From Adiantum capillus-veneris (lineage: Eukaryota > Streptophyta > Polypodiopsida > Polypodiales > Pteridaceae): 64,000 nucleotides of DNA. This document shows, one piece after another, positions 20,898 to 30,876 of the stretch (positions are counted from its first letter, which is position 1; every line of letters begins with the position of its first letter). The DNA lies in assembly GCA_014529385.2 (NCBI GenBank), contig CM043951.1:110028469-110092468 (forward strand), given 5' to 3'. The notes below the pieces were generated by a model. The model saw only the letters and a program-made list of their open reading frames with translations. It was not told where the DNA came from and did no database searches. Position numbers and translations under genes: made by a program.

Positions 20898-21456
20898 GTC
20901 ATAAAATATAATATTTAGCTTTACCAAATGAATTTCTCATATTAAACTGATCATTTAATGTGGGAGAATAAACAGGAACAAGAGTTAGAATAGAGACATG
21001 TGCTTCTAGACCTATCTCAACACGGGACCAAAAGGAGAGATGGTTACATCTCAATAGGGGTCCAAAAGGAGATGGTCGATCAAAGAGCAATGTGCAATAA
21101 GTGCTTCTAAACTTACCTCAGCAAGGGACCAAGAGGAGAGATGTTTACATCTCAGTAGGGGTCCAAAAGGAGGTAGTCTATCAAAGAGCAATGTGCATCT
21201 AATTGAGCTTAAAAGACCTTAGGGTTAGCTTTATTAAAGACCTCCAATGGTTAGTGTTAGAATTCCCCTTAGGCAAGCTAGGGTTGAGCTTAAGGTGGGA
21301 ACCCGACCTAAACTTTCCTTTGACCTTAGGCAAGCTAGGGCTGATCTTGAGGTGGAAACTCCATCTAAGGTGCTTGTCATGCATGATCTAAGGTACTTGA
21401 GGCACTTGTCATACTTAATGAGGAAGATGCTTGAGAAGCTTCCTATGCATGGGGGG
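20898..21456 (+). repeat. Second S LTR, 5' part (interrupted by T)
   Basis: Matches 18903-19480 closely (offset 1995 bp at the start). It stops within GCATGGGGGG at 21456 where T begins. The remainder, starting inside the 76-bp array, is at 29131-29330. Confidence 0.85.
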
Positions 21457-22853
21457 TGATAGCGGGAAAAAGAGCAGTGCAATCGGGTGGCCTCTGTACT
21501 CGTGCACACTCCACAAACCACGCCTCATGCAAACAAGCAAAGAACAAAACAAAGGGGGCACCACCCTAAATTAAGAGGTTTAGGGACCTCACACATAGTG
21601 CACATAGGCAAGTGAGACTTCTGGCATTATGATGGCATCAAAACATATGGCAAAACACATAGAAACGAAGCTTAGGGACCTTATGTAGCATATATATACA
21701 CAAGACATCAGCTTAACAATACAACGGCATCTGATCATACATAACAAGGATATAGAGAAGCAAGCCAAGGATGGCATAATCCCTTGTCAAAAACAATCAA
21801 CCCAGCAAGTAGGTATAATCCTACTAGCAACACATCAATACCTTAGAGAATGATGGCGAGGATGGTGGCCATGGAGCATGCGAGAAGACTCCTTATTTAG
21901 GTTTTAGGGCTAGAAATGTAGCATACTAGAGGGAGAGAGAGAGAGAGGGAGAGAGAGTAGAGCTCCATCCATAGATCCTCGTTGTGAGCAATGTCGTCAT
22001 AGCTTCGTTGCTTGGTGAAGTGGGTGAAGTGTTGGTTTTGAGTGAGAGAAGGCCTCCTTATATAGGTTTCTGAGAGGGTTTTGGATTAGGGATAAACATG
22101 CTTAAATCCGCTGATTGGGGTTACTTTTTGCTTAGGGTAGTCAACAGATTGAGGTCACCTGATATGTCACCATCAAGATATTCTCTAGAGTGATGTGAGA
22201 GGGGAGGGTCAATGCTGATTTTTCTGATTGTGACACATGGGGATAAGGCCTTGACCAGCATTTAAGAGCAGGTAAGGTGGCTGTTGAAATTGGAGGTTCT
22301 GCACATGTCAGGGGGGGACCTGCGGGGGGGAGGTGGCAGCTGGGTCCTCCTGAATATCAAATTCTCAAAAAATCCTCAACCATGGCTTCTTTTGACATGT
22401 GTTCTTTGAAAAAATCAGCATGTCTCTTTTCAACTCAAAAGTCTTTATCCCTGTTGACTCACCTTTACCAAAAGATTTTCCCTTTTTCTCCTCCTGTAAC
22501 TGCATTGTTGATGCCCAATCACTGCTTCTAGTAACAGTGAACTGTTACCTACCAAATACTTATGGTGCAGTAAAAAATATTTACCATGGGTAAAAAAAGT
22601 TACTGTAGGTAAAAAGTGATTTGTATTTACCATGTAGGTGAAAAATATTTACTGTAGGTAAAAAATATTTACTGTGGTAAAAAATATTTACTGTCGGTAA
22701 AAAGGTGAAAACGGAGTATGCTGTGCTGTGAGTCCACACGAACATCCTCGTGTAAATTTTACTAGAAATTCACACCTAGAATGGGCTATTCTGTAAGATA
22801 TAGGTTGTAGGCATGCATAAGAGCTCGTTCCCACGTATCTTCTGTCCATGGCA
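21457..22853 (-). repeat. T LTR, 3' copy
   Basis: Plus strand begins TGATAGCGGGAAAAAGAG and ends CCATGGCA. A TATATAAG box on the minus strand near 22056-22066 suits a promoter. At 22555-22703 it has several tandem GGTAAAAAATATTTACTGTA-like units. Frames read inside this LTR recur in the other LTR and are not evidence of genes. Confidence 0.9.
22555..22703. repeat. Short tandem GTAAAAAATATTTAC repeats in T LTR
   Basis: Six or so copies of a roughly 20-bp AT-rich unit, each close to a palindrome (GGTAAA...TTTACC). Same array in the other LTR at 28694-28840. On the minus strand it lies in U3, upstream of the TATA box, where tandem enhancer-like repeats are common. Confidence 0.8.
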
Positions 22854-22879
22854 CACAGCACAGCATACTCCGTTTTCAC
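22705..22879. repeat. 26-bp perfect inverted repeat across the T LTR border
   Basis: Arm 22705-22730 lies in the LTR; arm 22854-22879, its exact reverse complement, lies immediately inside the LTR border and contains the protease stop codon. The 5' LTR has the first arm (about 28842-28867) but not the second, so the second arm is unique to the internal junction. Confidence 0.85.
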
Positions 22880-24132
22880 TTTTTTAGTACCTGCAAATAG
22901 GGTTCTCTCTCTTCTTCTAGTAGGTCCTTAGCTAGCATCTCCTCTAAGCCTGTGGCTTCTTCCTTGTTTAGAGAGTCTTGACCACCTTCTCCTTCTGGGT
23001 TTCGCAGTATTATACCCATGACTTCCAAAGAGCTAGCATCCTCCTCAGATGCCTCATCCTCAGATGAAGAGGAGTTGCTTGTGCTCCATTCATCCATAGA
23101 AGTCTCCATCTCTAGGTCTTGTTGTCTACCCTGCTTCATGTCATACACAATTTTTTGTTGCTTGCCACCTACCTTATGATTTGGTCGCAACTCAAGGGAA
23201 CCTGTCTCCCAATCTTGCCTAGCTTTCATAGCCATAAGCCAAGGTCTTCCAAGGATTAGCGGATAGCCCTCCCCCTTAGTTGGGATCATATAAGCATCAA
23301 TTGAGATTGCCACACCAAAAGCTGAAACCTTCACTCCATTAACCTTTCCCACACAAGCCACCCTTACATTATTTGCCATCTTAGCTTGTAAGGAAGTTTG
23401 CTCGTTTACTTCCAAACCCAACCTGTGCATTAATTTCTCTGTCATAACACAAATCTCGGCTCCACCATCTACGTACACATTGGAGACCCGCTGACTCTTA
23501 ATCTCTGCATCAATGACTGGCACAATATCCTTCATGCCTCTTGCACTAATAGACCCAACTGACTTTGCCTTAGCCCTCCTGGTGCTGACCATCTTAGACC
23601 AGGTTCTACGCATCTTTGGGGAAAGGTGGAGGAGTTGCTGCCATGAAATCTTTGGTCCTTGCTTACTCACATGTGCTACCAGGTCGTAAGGTATGGATCC
23701 TACCCCAAGTGGAAAGTCTTCTACTCCTATGTGCCTCCTTGACCTACTCTTCCTTTTCTTGTCTCCTATCACTTGGGAGGAACCCTCATTCCCTTTATCC
23801 GGCTCTGAAGCTTCCATTTCATCAGTTCTTTGTCTCCTAACTCTCTTTATTGGCATGGCAACAACTTCCTCCATTTTTTCTTTCCCTTTATCCTTACCAT
23901 TGTCAAGACTTATGACAGAGACAGCCCTGTCCTCCCCTCCCGATGGTAGTGGAGGGATCTCTGCTGGTGCTTGTGGTGGTGGAGGAGGGGGTCTCAATAT
24001 TTGGATTGGTGGAGCCACGTGTGCATTTTGTCCATTTAGTGGCCTAGCTCGAGGAGGAGTGACTTGCTGGCGAGGAGGCCGTCTTTGATTACCATTTCCT
24101 TGATAGCGTCGTGGATGGGGGCAATAATACAT
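22876..24132 (-). CDS. Element T: gag C-terminus and aspartic protease (418 aa)
   Basis: In frame with the gag ORF 24214-24692 apart from one TAA just below 24214. Order from the N-terminus: end of the zinc knuckle, a Pro/Arg-rich basic segment, a spacer with several KKRKSRSRR-type basic runs, then the protease with VYVDGGAEICVMT (catalytic Asp at 23467-23469) and YPLILGRPWLMAMKARQDWE. A Ser/Glu-rich acidic tail follows and the frame ends REPYLQVLKK, a point where related elements continue into RT. Here it stops at TGA 22876-22878. The protease motifs are intact, so Gag maturation may have been possible. Closest relative in the window is element R. Confidence 0.9.
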   Translation of the reverse strand: MYYCPHPRRYQGNGNQRRPPRQQVTPPRARPLNGQNAHVAPPIQILRPPPPPPQAPAEIPPLPSGGEDRAVSVISLDNGKDKGKEKMEEVVAMPIKRVRRQRTDEMEASEPDKGNEGSSQVIGDKKRKSRSRRHIGVEDFPLGVGSIPYDLVAHVSKQGPKISWQQLLHLSPKMRRTWSKMVSTRRAKAKSVGSISARGMKDIVPVIDAEIKSQRVSNVYVDGGAEICVMTEKLMHRLGLEVNEQTSLQAKMANNVRVACVGKVNGVKVSAFGVAISIDAYMIPTKGEGYPLILGRPWLMAMKARQDWETGSLELRPNHKVGGKQQKIVYDMKQGRQQDLEMETSMDEWSTSNSSSSEDEASEEDASSLEVMGIILRNPEGEGGQDSLNKEEATGLEEMLAKDLLEEEREPYLQVLKK

Positions 24133-24692
24133 GCCGTGACCTACATCTCCATAGTTGTAGCAAATGTACTCACGTGCTTGCCTTTGTCCTTCTTGTCTAT
24201 TTCGTTCATTTCCTTACTGCGGAGCCCTTACACCTTGAACCAGATTGATGGATAGGCTCTCTAGTTGATTGGTGATTTGTTGAAGTAATTCTTGTTGAGA
24301 GGACTCTTGGTCTGTTGCTCCTATCCCTGCTACTACCCTTGCCGTAGGTTGAGCTAGCGGTGGAGGCTCCATACCCCCTTGTAGTTGAGCTTGGAATTTT
24401 AACTTCCTATCCTTCTCCCTTGCATAAGTCATAGCTTTATCAAAGGTATCTGGGAATTTACCTTTTACCTTTTCTCGAAGGATGGGGTAAAGCCCTGCCA
24501 GGAAACAGTCCTTTAGGCATTCTGGCGCCCTTTCTCCTTCACCTAGTGATGCACACCATTTCTCCCACAGGTTGGAAAACTTTCCTTCATAGCTTCTATA
24601 GTCATTGGGTGATGTTTGGCGTAGCTCTAAGAGCTGTCTCCATATCTCCTCTGGAGGCTCATGGCGGCGAAATTCTTCGATGAAGGCCATCT
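24133..24692 (-). pseudogene. Element T: gag capsid C-terminal half and knuckle
   Basis: From 24690 down: KMAFIEEFRRHEPPEEIWRQ, FSNLWEKWCASLGEGE, CLKDCFLAGLYPILREKVKG, a classic plant Ty3 capsid, followed by a Gln-rich helix, a stop at about 24215, and a knuckle CYNYGDVGHGMYYC at about 24125-24167 in which the second cysteine is tyrosine. The N-terminal half of the capsid is on the other side of the TTAA transposon, at 26023-26235, and the codons fit exactly when that insert is removed. Confidence 0.9.
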
Positions 24693-24696
24693 TTAA

Positions 24697-26018
24697 CACT
24701 AGGTTGGTAACCTAACAGGACATAAAAGTGTCCTTTCAGGGTTTTGAAAAAAACCTCCAAAACCATAGTAGATCCACTCATTTTGTAAAATCCTTTCATG
24801 AGGTTATACTTCAAGGCCTACTACGCATGGAAAAAATAAGAGACTTGTAAAATTTCTCATCTTTTGGCCACACCAAGCCTCCAAAGTTGATGGACCAGTA
24901 CATTTTCATCAAAACAGTCATTTCTTACGTTTTTTTGTATAAAAATAAGATTAGGGATTTTTGTAGGACTTGAGATAAATTCCCTTGTTAACTTCAATGG
25001 GTTGGTGATCAGAACATATGATTGCTTCTCACTCACTATTTTTTGTTTTGCCAAAAGAAATAGGTATAAAAAAGTTGAATTTTTACCATTCTGCAAACCT
25101 ATCATCAAAGTTTCTATAGCCACGCTGAATACAAATAATATATGCATGTTTTCTTAGTTCCCTATTGTTCTTTAGGTTCATAAGGAGCCATGGATCATGT
25201 CAGAAGAATAATAGATCTCTTACCAAGGGGAATCTTGGGGACAAAGATGAAGTGCTAAATACAGCAAACATGAAAAAACTAGGTTCAACATTATGAGTTG
25301 TAGAATCCCATAGAAACTATTGAATATCTAGCCAAATTTGATCCTTATGACTAGATATGGTTACTACCTACAAAATGCATATAGTTGTCACAAGAAACTA
25401 GCAATATTGAAAAAGCTATACTTGATATACTAGAATGTTTTGTTTTCTTCTATAATAGAAAAAACCAACCATCGTTGTGTACTATGAAAAATAAGGTATT
25501 AGGTGCCCAAAAACTCAAGGAATATTAGCTTTATGTTACAATATGGGACATAGAAAATCAACACTACATTTGGATATCATGAAAGCCACCAAAAAAATCA
25601 TAGAAGAGCTAAAATTGGCTAAAAAACAGGATTTGACAATTTTTGTAATTTGGGTCATAACTTACAACTTTAACATTTATTTCTCCCTAGAAGCATCAGA
25701 ACATGTTGAGGACTACTAAAGATAGTTCTCTAGCATTATAGACCTCACAAACATGAATTCTAGAGTGGTATAGTTGCAAAAAGTTGAAAAAAGCCAAAAA
25801 CAGGACCCGTTTTTTCACACAGTTTAGGTTGTGAAATGTTGTGCAAGGACAAGGTTAAAGATGGAATTGATATTCCAAAAAAATGTCAAGTTCTTTTCAT
25901 CTCATGAGACAACTTTCTAGATAGATAGCACCTCAAAATCCATTTTGAAACTCTTGACATAATTCAAGGAAAATGGTCACTTAACAGGACATAAAAGTGT
26001 CCCATTACCAACCTAGTG
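24697..26018. mobile_element. Non-autonomous DNA transposon with TTAA target duplication (1322 bp)
   Basis: Inserted in T gag. Flanked by TTAA on both sides (24693-24696 and 26019-26022); removing the insert and one TTAA restores the gag codons. Termini are inverted: CACTAGGTTGGTAA for 14 bp at each end. Just inside each end is a hairpin-forming GGACATAAAAGTGTCC. The interior is AT rich and has no transposase; the minus-strand frame at 24857-25147 has no recognisable domain. TTAA duplication is characteristic of piggyBac-type elements, while CACTA ends belong to a group that makes 3-bp duplications, so the class is open. Confidence 0.85.
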
Positions 26019-26022
26019 TTAA

Positions 26023-26235
26023 GGACTCCCAGTCTCTTCTTTCTTTAGGTGCCAAAGTTTGATACCATAATTTTGCACCTTCCCTCAAGACCAAAGGAAA
26101 GGACCTTAACTTAGTAGCTTCGTCATCCCTTCCCGATACGAGAAAGGCCATTTCCAAATTATCCAAAAAGTCTGGAGCAACCTCCCCAGGCTTACCATAA
26201 AAATTAGGGAAGGCCATAAGTGAGAGAGTAAACAA
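26023..26235 (-). pseudogene. Element T: gag capsid N-terminal half
   Basis: FPNFYGKPGEVAPDFLDNLE, then LRSFPLVLREGAKLWYQTL and ERRDWESL, the beginning of a Ty3 capsid domain including the A-K-L-W-Y helix. The frame is cut at WESL by the TTAA transposon and resumes at 24692. The methionine at 26235 is the first in this frame but is not necessarily the start of gag. Confidence 0.85.
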
Positions 26236-26308
26236 TTACACAAACAGCTCCAATTTATTTTAAAATAGAGTATGGTAATTACAATTTGGAGCTTTAGCAC
26301 AACTTAGC

Positions 26309-26548
26309 TCAAAATAGGATGAAGATCGACACATCAAAGGAATGGTAATAGTCTAGTAAAGGTAGAATGACAGGATGAGGAGAGCGCAAGATTTCCCCAA
26401 GTCTCTCGGCTCCAAACAACAGGGCTATTCTTTGCTGATAAAAGATTTTTCTATCAATACAAATATTCACACGGATATGACGCACAAAATGGAAAGGAAA
26501 CATGAGGGGATCATCATTCTCATTATTGGCATCCATACTTACACACAA
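26309..26548 (-). CDS. Conserved peptide family C, copy 2 (79 aa)
   Basis: Open minus-strand frame from ATG 26546-26548 to TGA at 26309. The C-terminal 50 residues (IDRKIFYQQRIALLFGAERL to SFDVSIFILF) align with copy 4 (43595-43813) without gaps. Most codon differences between these two that I checked are synonymous (for example Arg AGA/CGT, Leu TTG/CTC, Ser TCG/AGC). It lies in the leader of T, upstream of the capsid. No family recognised; no signal peptide or cysteine pattern is evident. Confidence 0.55.
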   Translation of the reverse strand: MCVSMDANNENDDPLMFPFHFVRHIRVNICIDRKIFYQQRIALLFGAERLGEILRSPHPVILPLLDYYHSFDVSIFILF

Positions 26549-27122
26549 GAGCCTAGCTTAGTTGCACCACCTTGGGACCAATGAGCCTAATCAGCCACAG
26601 AAGGTCAGCACCTTGGATCACTTCGACTCTTCCTGATGCATCTGTGAAGACGTAAGGCATGATGGCAACACTTTGTACAATGCTGAGCCTTTTAGCAATC
26701 AACAATTGGATGCTATTATCATAATCAGCATGACAATGAAAGTGACACCATTAATGTACAGCACATCATCAACTAAGATAGTTTCCTTAGATTGAGATAA
26801 CTTCTTGAAAATTAGCAGCAAAGGTAGGGCAGGGAGGCTTTTCACCCGGTCTCCAAAGCACTTTGGACAATATCCAAAGTGATCTTCACGCGGACAGGAG
26901 GTTGGCTTGGGATTGGTGGTGTCTAGATTCACAAAGTGCACTGGGAGCACTCGCAGACGGGCGGCAATCTTGTAGGCAAGCCTTCGCCTCTTTGCTTCAG
27001 GAGGATTTAGGGGTGAGAGTCGTGGTTACAAGTTGGAGGTTGAAGTTGGTTGCTCACTAGCCTTTTTCTTGCCTGTAGTGGTCATGTAATCCCTTATTAA
27101 TGAGATTAAGCCAAATGTTACC
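26549..27122. other. T leader, no gene recognised
   Basis: About 570 bp between the peptide copy and the leader ORFs. I see no domain on either strand. Confidence 0.4.
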
Positions 27123-27520
27123 TTACGCTTGAGCACGCGCTGCGGCCTTGGGCCACTTAGGTGTAGAGGTGATCTTCCTCCTCTTAGTCGGCTCCTCAGG
27201 AAAGAGAGGTCTGGTGATGCTTTCTCTTCCCTTAATGTGTGTCACAGTACCTTCGTGTATGTTGATGTAGAATATTTCAAGCTCGTGTGCGTTGGAGGTT
27301 TCTGGAGCATTCATAGGTTGAGAGGAGAGGTATATCAAGCTCTTCTTCTTACTCTCCTTCGTTGGCGACGATCACGAACAAGGCATGTAGATGAACTTAC
27401 TTCTTGAATTTCAATGACACTGCAACCTGGTAACAAGACCTCGATGAAAGCTTTTAAGGCCTCTAAAGCCTCCTCCTCTTCTGTTCTCCAATTTGCAAAC
27501 TCCTCACGCCATTCGTCCAT
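27123..27520 (-). pseudogene. Element T: leader/gag N-terminal ORF fragments
   Basis: Two minus-strand frames, 27520-27335 (starts MDEWREEFANW, ends in a run of arginines) and 27338-27123 (ends KWPKAAARAQA), overlap by four bases. They begin about 55 bp inside the primer site and are charged and basic, which would fit a Gag N-terminus in two frames after a frameshift. No domain recognised. Confidence 0.4.
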
Positions 27521-27569
27521 GTGGTAGATTGCACATCTTCATTGCTTGTGGACTCAAGGTCTGTGTAAC

Positions 27570-27592
27570 CCTCCTCAGTGGGGGCACCAAAA
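27570..27592 (-). promoter_or_regulatory. Primer-binding site of element T
   Basis: Minus strand next to the LTR end reads TTTTGGTGCCCCCACTGAGG. The TGGTGCC core just inside a CA-ended LTR is a typical tRNA primer site and fixes the orientation of T. Confidence 0.65.
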
Positions 27593-28991
27593 TGATAGCG
27601 GAAAAAAGAGCAGTGCAATCGGGTGGCCTCTGTACTCATGCACACTCCACAAACCACGCCTCATGCAAACAAGCAAAGAACAAAACAAAGGGGGCACCAC
27701 CCTAAATTAAGAGGTTTAGGGACCTCACACGTAGTGCACATAGGCAAGTGAGACTTCTGGCATTATGATGGCATCAAAACATATGGCAAAACACATAGAA
27801 ACGAAGCTTAGAGACCTTATGTAGCATATATATACACAAGACATTAGCTTAGCAATACAACGGCATCTGATCATACATAACAAGGATATAGAGAAGCAAG
27901 CCAAGGATGGCATAATCCCTTGTCAAAAACAATCAACCCAGCAAGTAGGTATAATCCTACTAGCAACACATCAATACCTTAGAGAATGATGGCGAGGATG
28001 GTGGCCATGGAGCATGAGAGAAGACTCCTTATTTAGGTTTTAGGGCTAGTAATGTAGCATACTAGAGGGAGAGAGAGAGAGAGAGGGAGAGAGAGTAGAG
28101 CTCCATCCATAGCTCCTCGTTGTGAGCAATGTCGTCATAGCTTCGTTGCTTGGTGAAGTGGGTGAAGTGTTGGTTTTGAGTGAGAGAAGGCCTCCTTATA
28201 TAGGTTTCTGAGAGGGTTTAGGATTAGGGATAAACATGCTTAAATCCGCTGATTGGGGTTACTTTTTGCTTAGGGTGGTCAACAGATTGAGGTCACCTGA
28301 TATGTCACCATCAAGATATTCTCTAGAGTGATGTGAGAAGGGAGGGTAAATGCTGATTTTTCTGATTCTGACACATGGGGATAAGGCCTTGACCAGCATT
28401 TAAGAACAGGTAAGGTGGCTGTTGAAATTGGAGGTTCTACACATGTCAGGGGGGGACTTGCGGGGGGGAGGTGGCAGCTGGGTCCTCCTGAATATCAAAT
28501 TCTCAAAAAATCCTCAACCATGGCTTCTTTTGACATGTGTTCTTTGAAAAAATCAGCATGTCTCTTTTCAACTCAAAAGTCTTTATCCCTGTTGACTCAC
28601 CTTTACCAAAAGATTTTCCCTTTTTCTCCTCCTGTAACTGTATTGTTGATGCCCAATCACTGCTTCTAGTAACAGTGAACTGTTACCTACCAAATACTTA
28701 TGGTGCAGTAAAAAATATTTACCATGGGTAAAAAAAGTTACTGTAGGTAAAAAGTGATTTGTATTTACCATGTAGGTGAAAAATATTTACTGTAGGTAAA
28801 AAATATTTACTGTGGTAAAAAATATTTACTGTCGGTAAAAAGGTGAAAACGGAGTATGCTGTGCTGTGAGTCCACACGAACATCCTCGTGTAAATTTTAC
28901 TAGAAATTCACACCTAGAATGGGCTATTCTGTAAGATATAGGTTGTAGGCATGCATAAGAGCTCGTTCCCACGTATCTTCTGTCCATGGCA
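27593..28991 (-). repeat. T LTR, 5' copy
   Basis: Plus strand TGATAGCGGAAAAAAGAG to CCATGGCA. Nearly identical to 21457-22853, with a few indels in the GA run near 28073. Promoter features as in the other copy. Confidence 0.9.
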
Positions 28992-29130
28992 CTTTTTACT
29001 CTTTGGTGCTTGTGAAGTAGATTTTTCTTCTTTTTCGAGATCCCTTGGACTAGCTAGAGTATCCTCATCTTCCCAACAAATGACTGTGCCTTGATTTCAT
29101 CTTCAGAAGGGGTCCTAAAAACCATGCATC
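28992..29130. other. Short insert between T and the displaced S LTR
   Basis: 139 bp with no match elsewhere in the window. It separates the outer T LTR border from the point where the S LTR resumes. It prevents recognition of a clean target-site duplication for T. Confidence 0.5.
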
Positions 29131-29330
29131 AGGGGGTAAGGTGCTTGAGTCAAAAAGAGACCCTACAAACTTAATGAGGAAGTTTCTTGAGAGGCTTCCT
29201 ATGCATGGGGAGTAAGGTGCTTGAGTCAAAAGAGACCCTAAAAACTTAATGAGGAAGTTGCTTGAGAAGCTTCCTATGCATGGGGGATAAGGTGCTTGAG
29301 TCAAAAAGAGACTCTACAAAAAGAGACTAT
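29131..29330 (+). repeat. Second S LTR, displaced 3' fragment
   Basis: Two to three units of the 76-bp array of the S LTR (GGGGTAAGGTGCTTGAGTC onward). It continues the LTR interrupted at 21456 and then breaks off near 29330. Confidence 0.85.
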
Positions 29331-30851
29331 GATTCATTATCGGTTTTGTTGAGCCCCCTATGTGGGATATGGTGCACACCTCGGGAGATTTGGTCTTAAT
29401 AATGGAGTCTTTTTAGACTTGCCTATGGATTTACCATTATTGAGCCATAAGAAGTCTGAAAGGAGCTATCCCTCGCCAACTCTGCTATGTCAGACCCACT
29501 CCACTACTCTCTATACGTAACGAAATCAAGCCGTGGGTGTAGATACTTAAGTGCCTATTTTTCAAAGGCTAGGAGGAGTAGTAACTAAGGTTTTGAATTG
29601 CCAAAGCATACACTAAGTAAACACCTAAGTTTAACAATAACCTAGAGAGTAGAATGAACATTGATAACTTTGATTTTTCACATGAAGGTGATAATGATGA
29701 TGCCCCCATGTTTGTTAATTATCTTATTACTAGGTTGCAACAAGCTATGGGAAACCCCTCTTTGCAAGCCAAAGTTCGTGCTTATGGGATTTCCTTTCCT
29801 CTCAAAGAGGAGAGAGAGAGCTTAGGAGGCCTCTTGGTGAGACCCCCAAAAGAAGACTCTCTCCCATACAAGAGGAGGAATCCAAAGAACGAAAGTAATG
29901 AATCCCTAAGTTCCTCAAAAGATGCGGCTCCATGAAGATTGTTAATTGAGCCAACGTCAGTTAACAGAAGCTACTAAAGACCAAAGACGTACGAATGCAC
30001 ATCGAGGATGAATACAAAGAAGCAATAAATATTGGAGTTACACATTTTTTTAGTTTTCCCAAAATAGTCACGCATTGTAAATTCCCGATTTATTTTGCGC
30101 CATTGTAATATTGTTAATGTGTTACAGGCTCAATGGGAGTTCCAAGCTGTAAAGAATAGGCAAGTTACTGTGCCTAGGTTGTAGATTCAATAAGTGGTGG
30201 AGCCCTAAAGGCCTTCGGCACCCGGACATTGCATATTTTTACCCTAGGTACATAAGGCAGTGTGCAAATGAAATTAGCTCATTTGTTGATAGCACTCTTT
30301 GGTGAGAGATCTTGAGGTGTGTGGCTATGGAGTCCTTGAGCTTTTCCTTGCTCATGAGACTTGATTAACACTAATCAATGATTCATTCTCTCTCATATGC
30401 CTCTCTCTTACTTCTTATGATTGCCTATGATGCTTAGATTAACTAGATCTTAACTAATTAGTGGTTAATCTCTTTTAAATCTTGTGTGATTGCCTCTTTT
30501 GCTTGTGTGTGCATGTAGGTTTGATTGGAGTGTGGTGCTCAATAGATATACGTGTGTGTGCTTGCGATTAGTGTGCTGCATGATAGCATTAGTGTTGTGT
30601 ACGTTTTGCAATCGTAGTGTGTGTGATTGGGTTGATTAGAGGTGAAGAGAAGTGGATATGGAGATTGTCCTTCATTGCGGCGTAGCTCCTCCATAGTCCG
30701 AGAATCTCACCTCGTAGAGTTAACCATTTGTGTTGCCACGGTTAGCTCACTAACCGTTTGAATGTTTCCATGCCCTAGTCAGGTAGCTCATCGCTCCGGA
30801 TTTATGATTATGTTGGTCATTGAAGCTATTGCAACGATGGGACCCCCAACA
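29331..30851 (+). other. Probable 5' LTR of element Q plus upstream sequence
   Basis: No recognisable gene. A 93-codon frame at 29654-29935 (Asp-rich start, Ser-rich end) has no family. The right border is set by the Q primer site: the LTR should end in CA at 30850-30851. The left LTR border is unresolved. Confidence 0.45.
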
Positions 30852-30876
30852 TTTGGCGTTGTTTCCAGGGATGATG
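30852..30876 (+). promoter_or_regulatory. Primer-binding site of element Q
   Basis: TTTGGCGTTGTTTCCAGGG directly after an LTR-like end CCCAACA. It resembles the P primer site on the other strand (TGGCGCCATTTCCGGGG). It makes Q a plus-strand element. Confidence 0.7.

Larger units (their letters stand above)
18860..21456 (+). mobile_element. LTR element S, copy 1 (LTR - 118-bp internal region - LTR)
   Basis: Polypurine tract GAAAAGAGGTAAGAAAAA (ends 18902), LTR 18903-20779, primer site and internal region 20780-20897, second LTR from 20898 truncated at 21456 by insertion of element T and resuming at 29131-29330. Both LTRs start TGTCATAAAATATAATATC and both are preceded by the same polypurine tract. 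The arrangement tract-LTR-short internal-LTR means either a miniature element or two elements sharing LTRs after unequal recombination. The inverted copy at 35139-37009 has the same structure. Confidence 0.8.
21457..28991 (-). mobile_element. LTR retrotransposon T, gag-protease only
   Basis: Two LTRs of about 1.4 kb (21457-22853 and 27593-28991) in direct orientation, TG...CA ends, a minus-strand primer site next to the right LTR, and a minus-strand gag and protease. There is no RT, RNase H or integrase: the protease ORF stops 22 bp from the 3' LTR. T is therefore non-autonomous and needs a partner's enzymes. By eye the two LTRs differ at about 20 sites, so it is one of the younger insertions. 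It sits inside the second S LTR. Confidence 0.85.

Noticed and set aside
24857-25147. 96-codon minus-strand frame inside the TTAA element as its transposase
   Set aside because: Too short, no acidic catalytic triad or known motif, and the matching part of the second copy does not keep this frame.
24697-26018. Classify the insert in T gag as a CACTA (En/Spm) element from its ends
   Set aside because: Three-base duplications do not match on the two sides (TAA versus TTA in that reading), while TTAA matches exactly and restores the gag codons.
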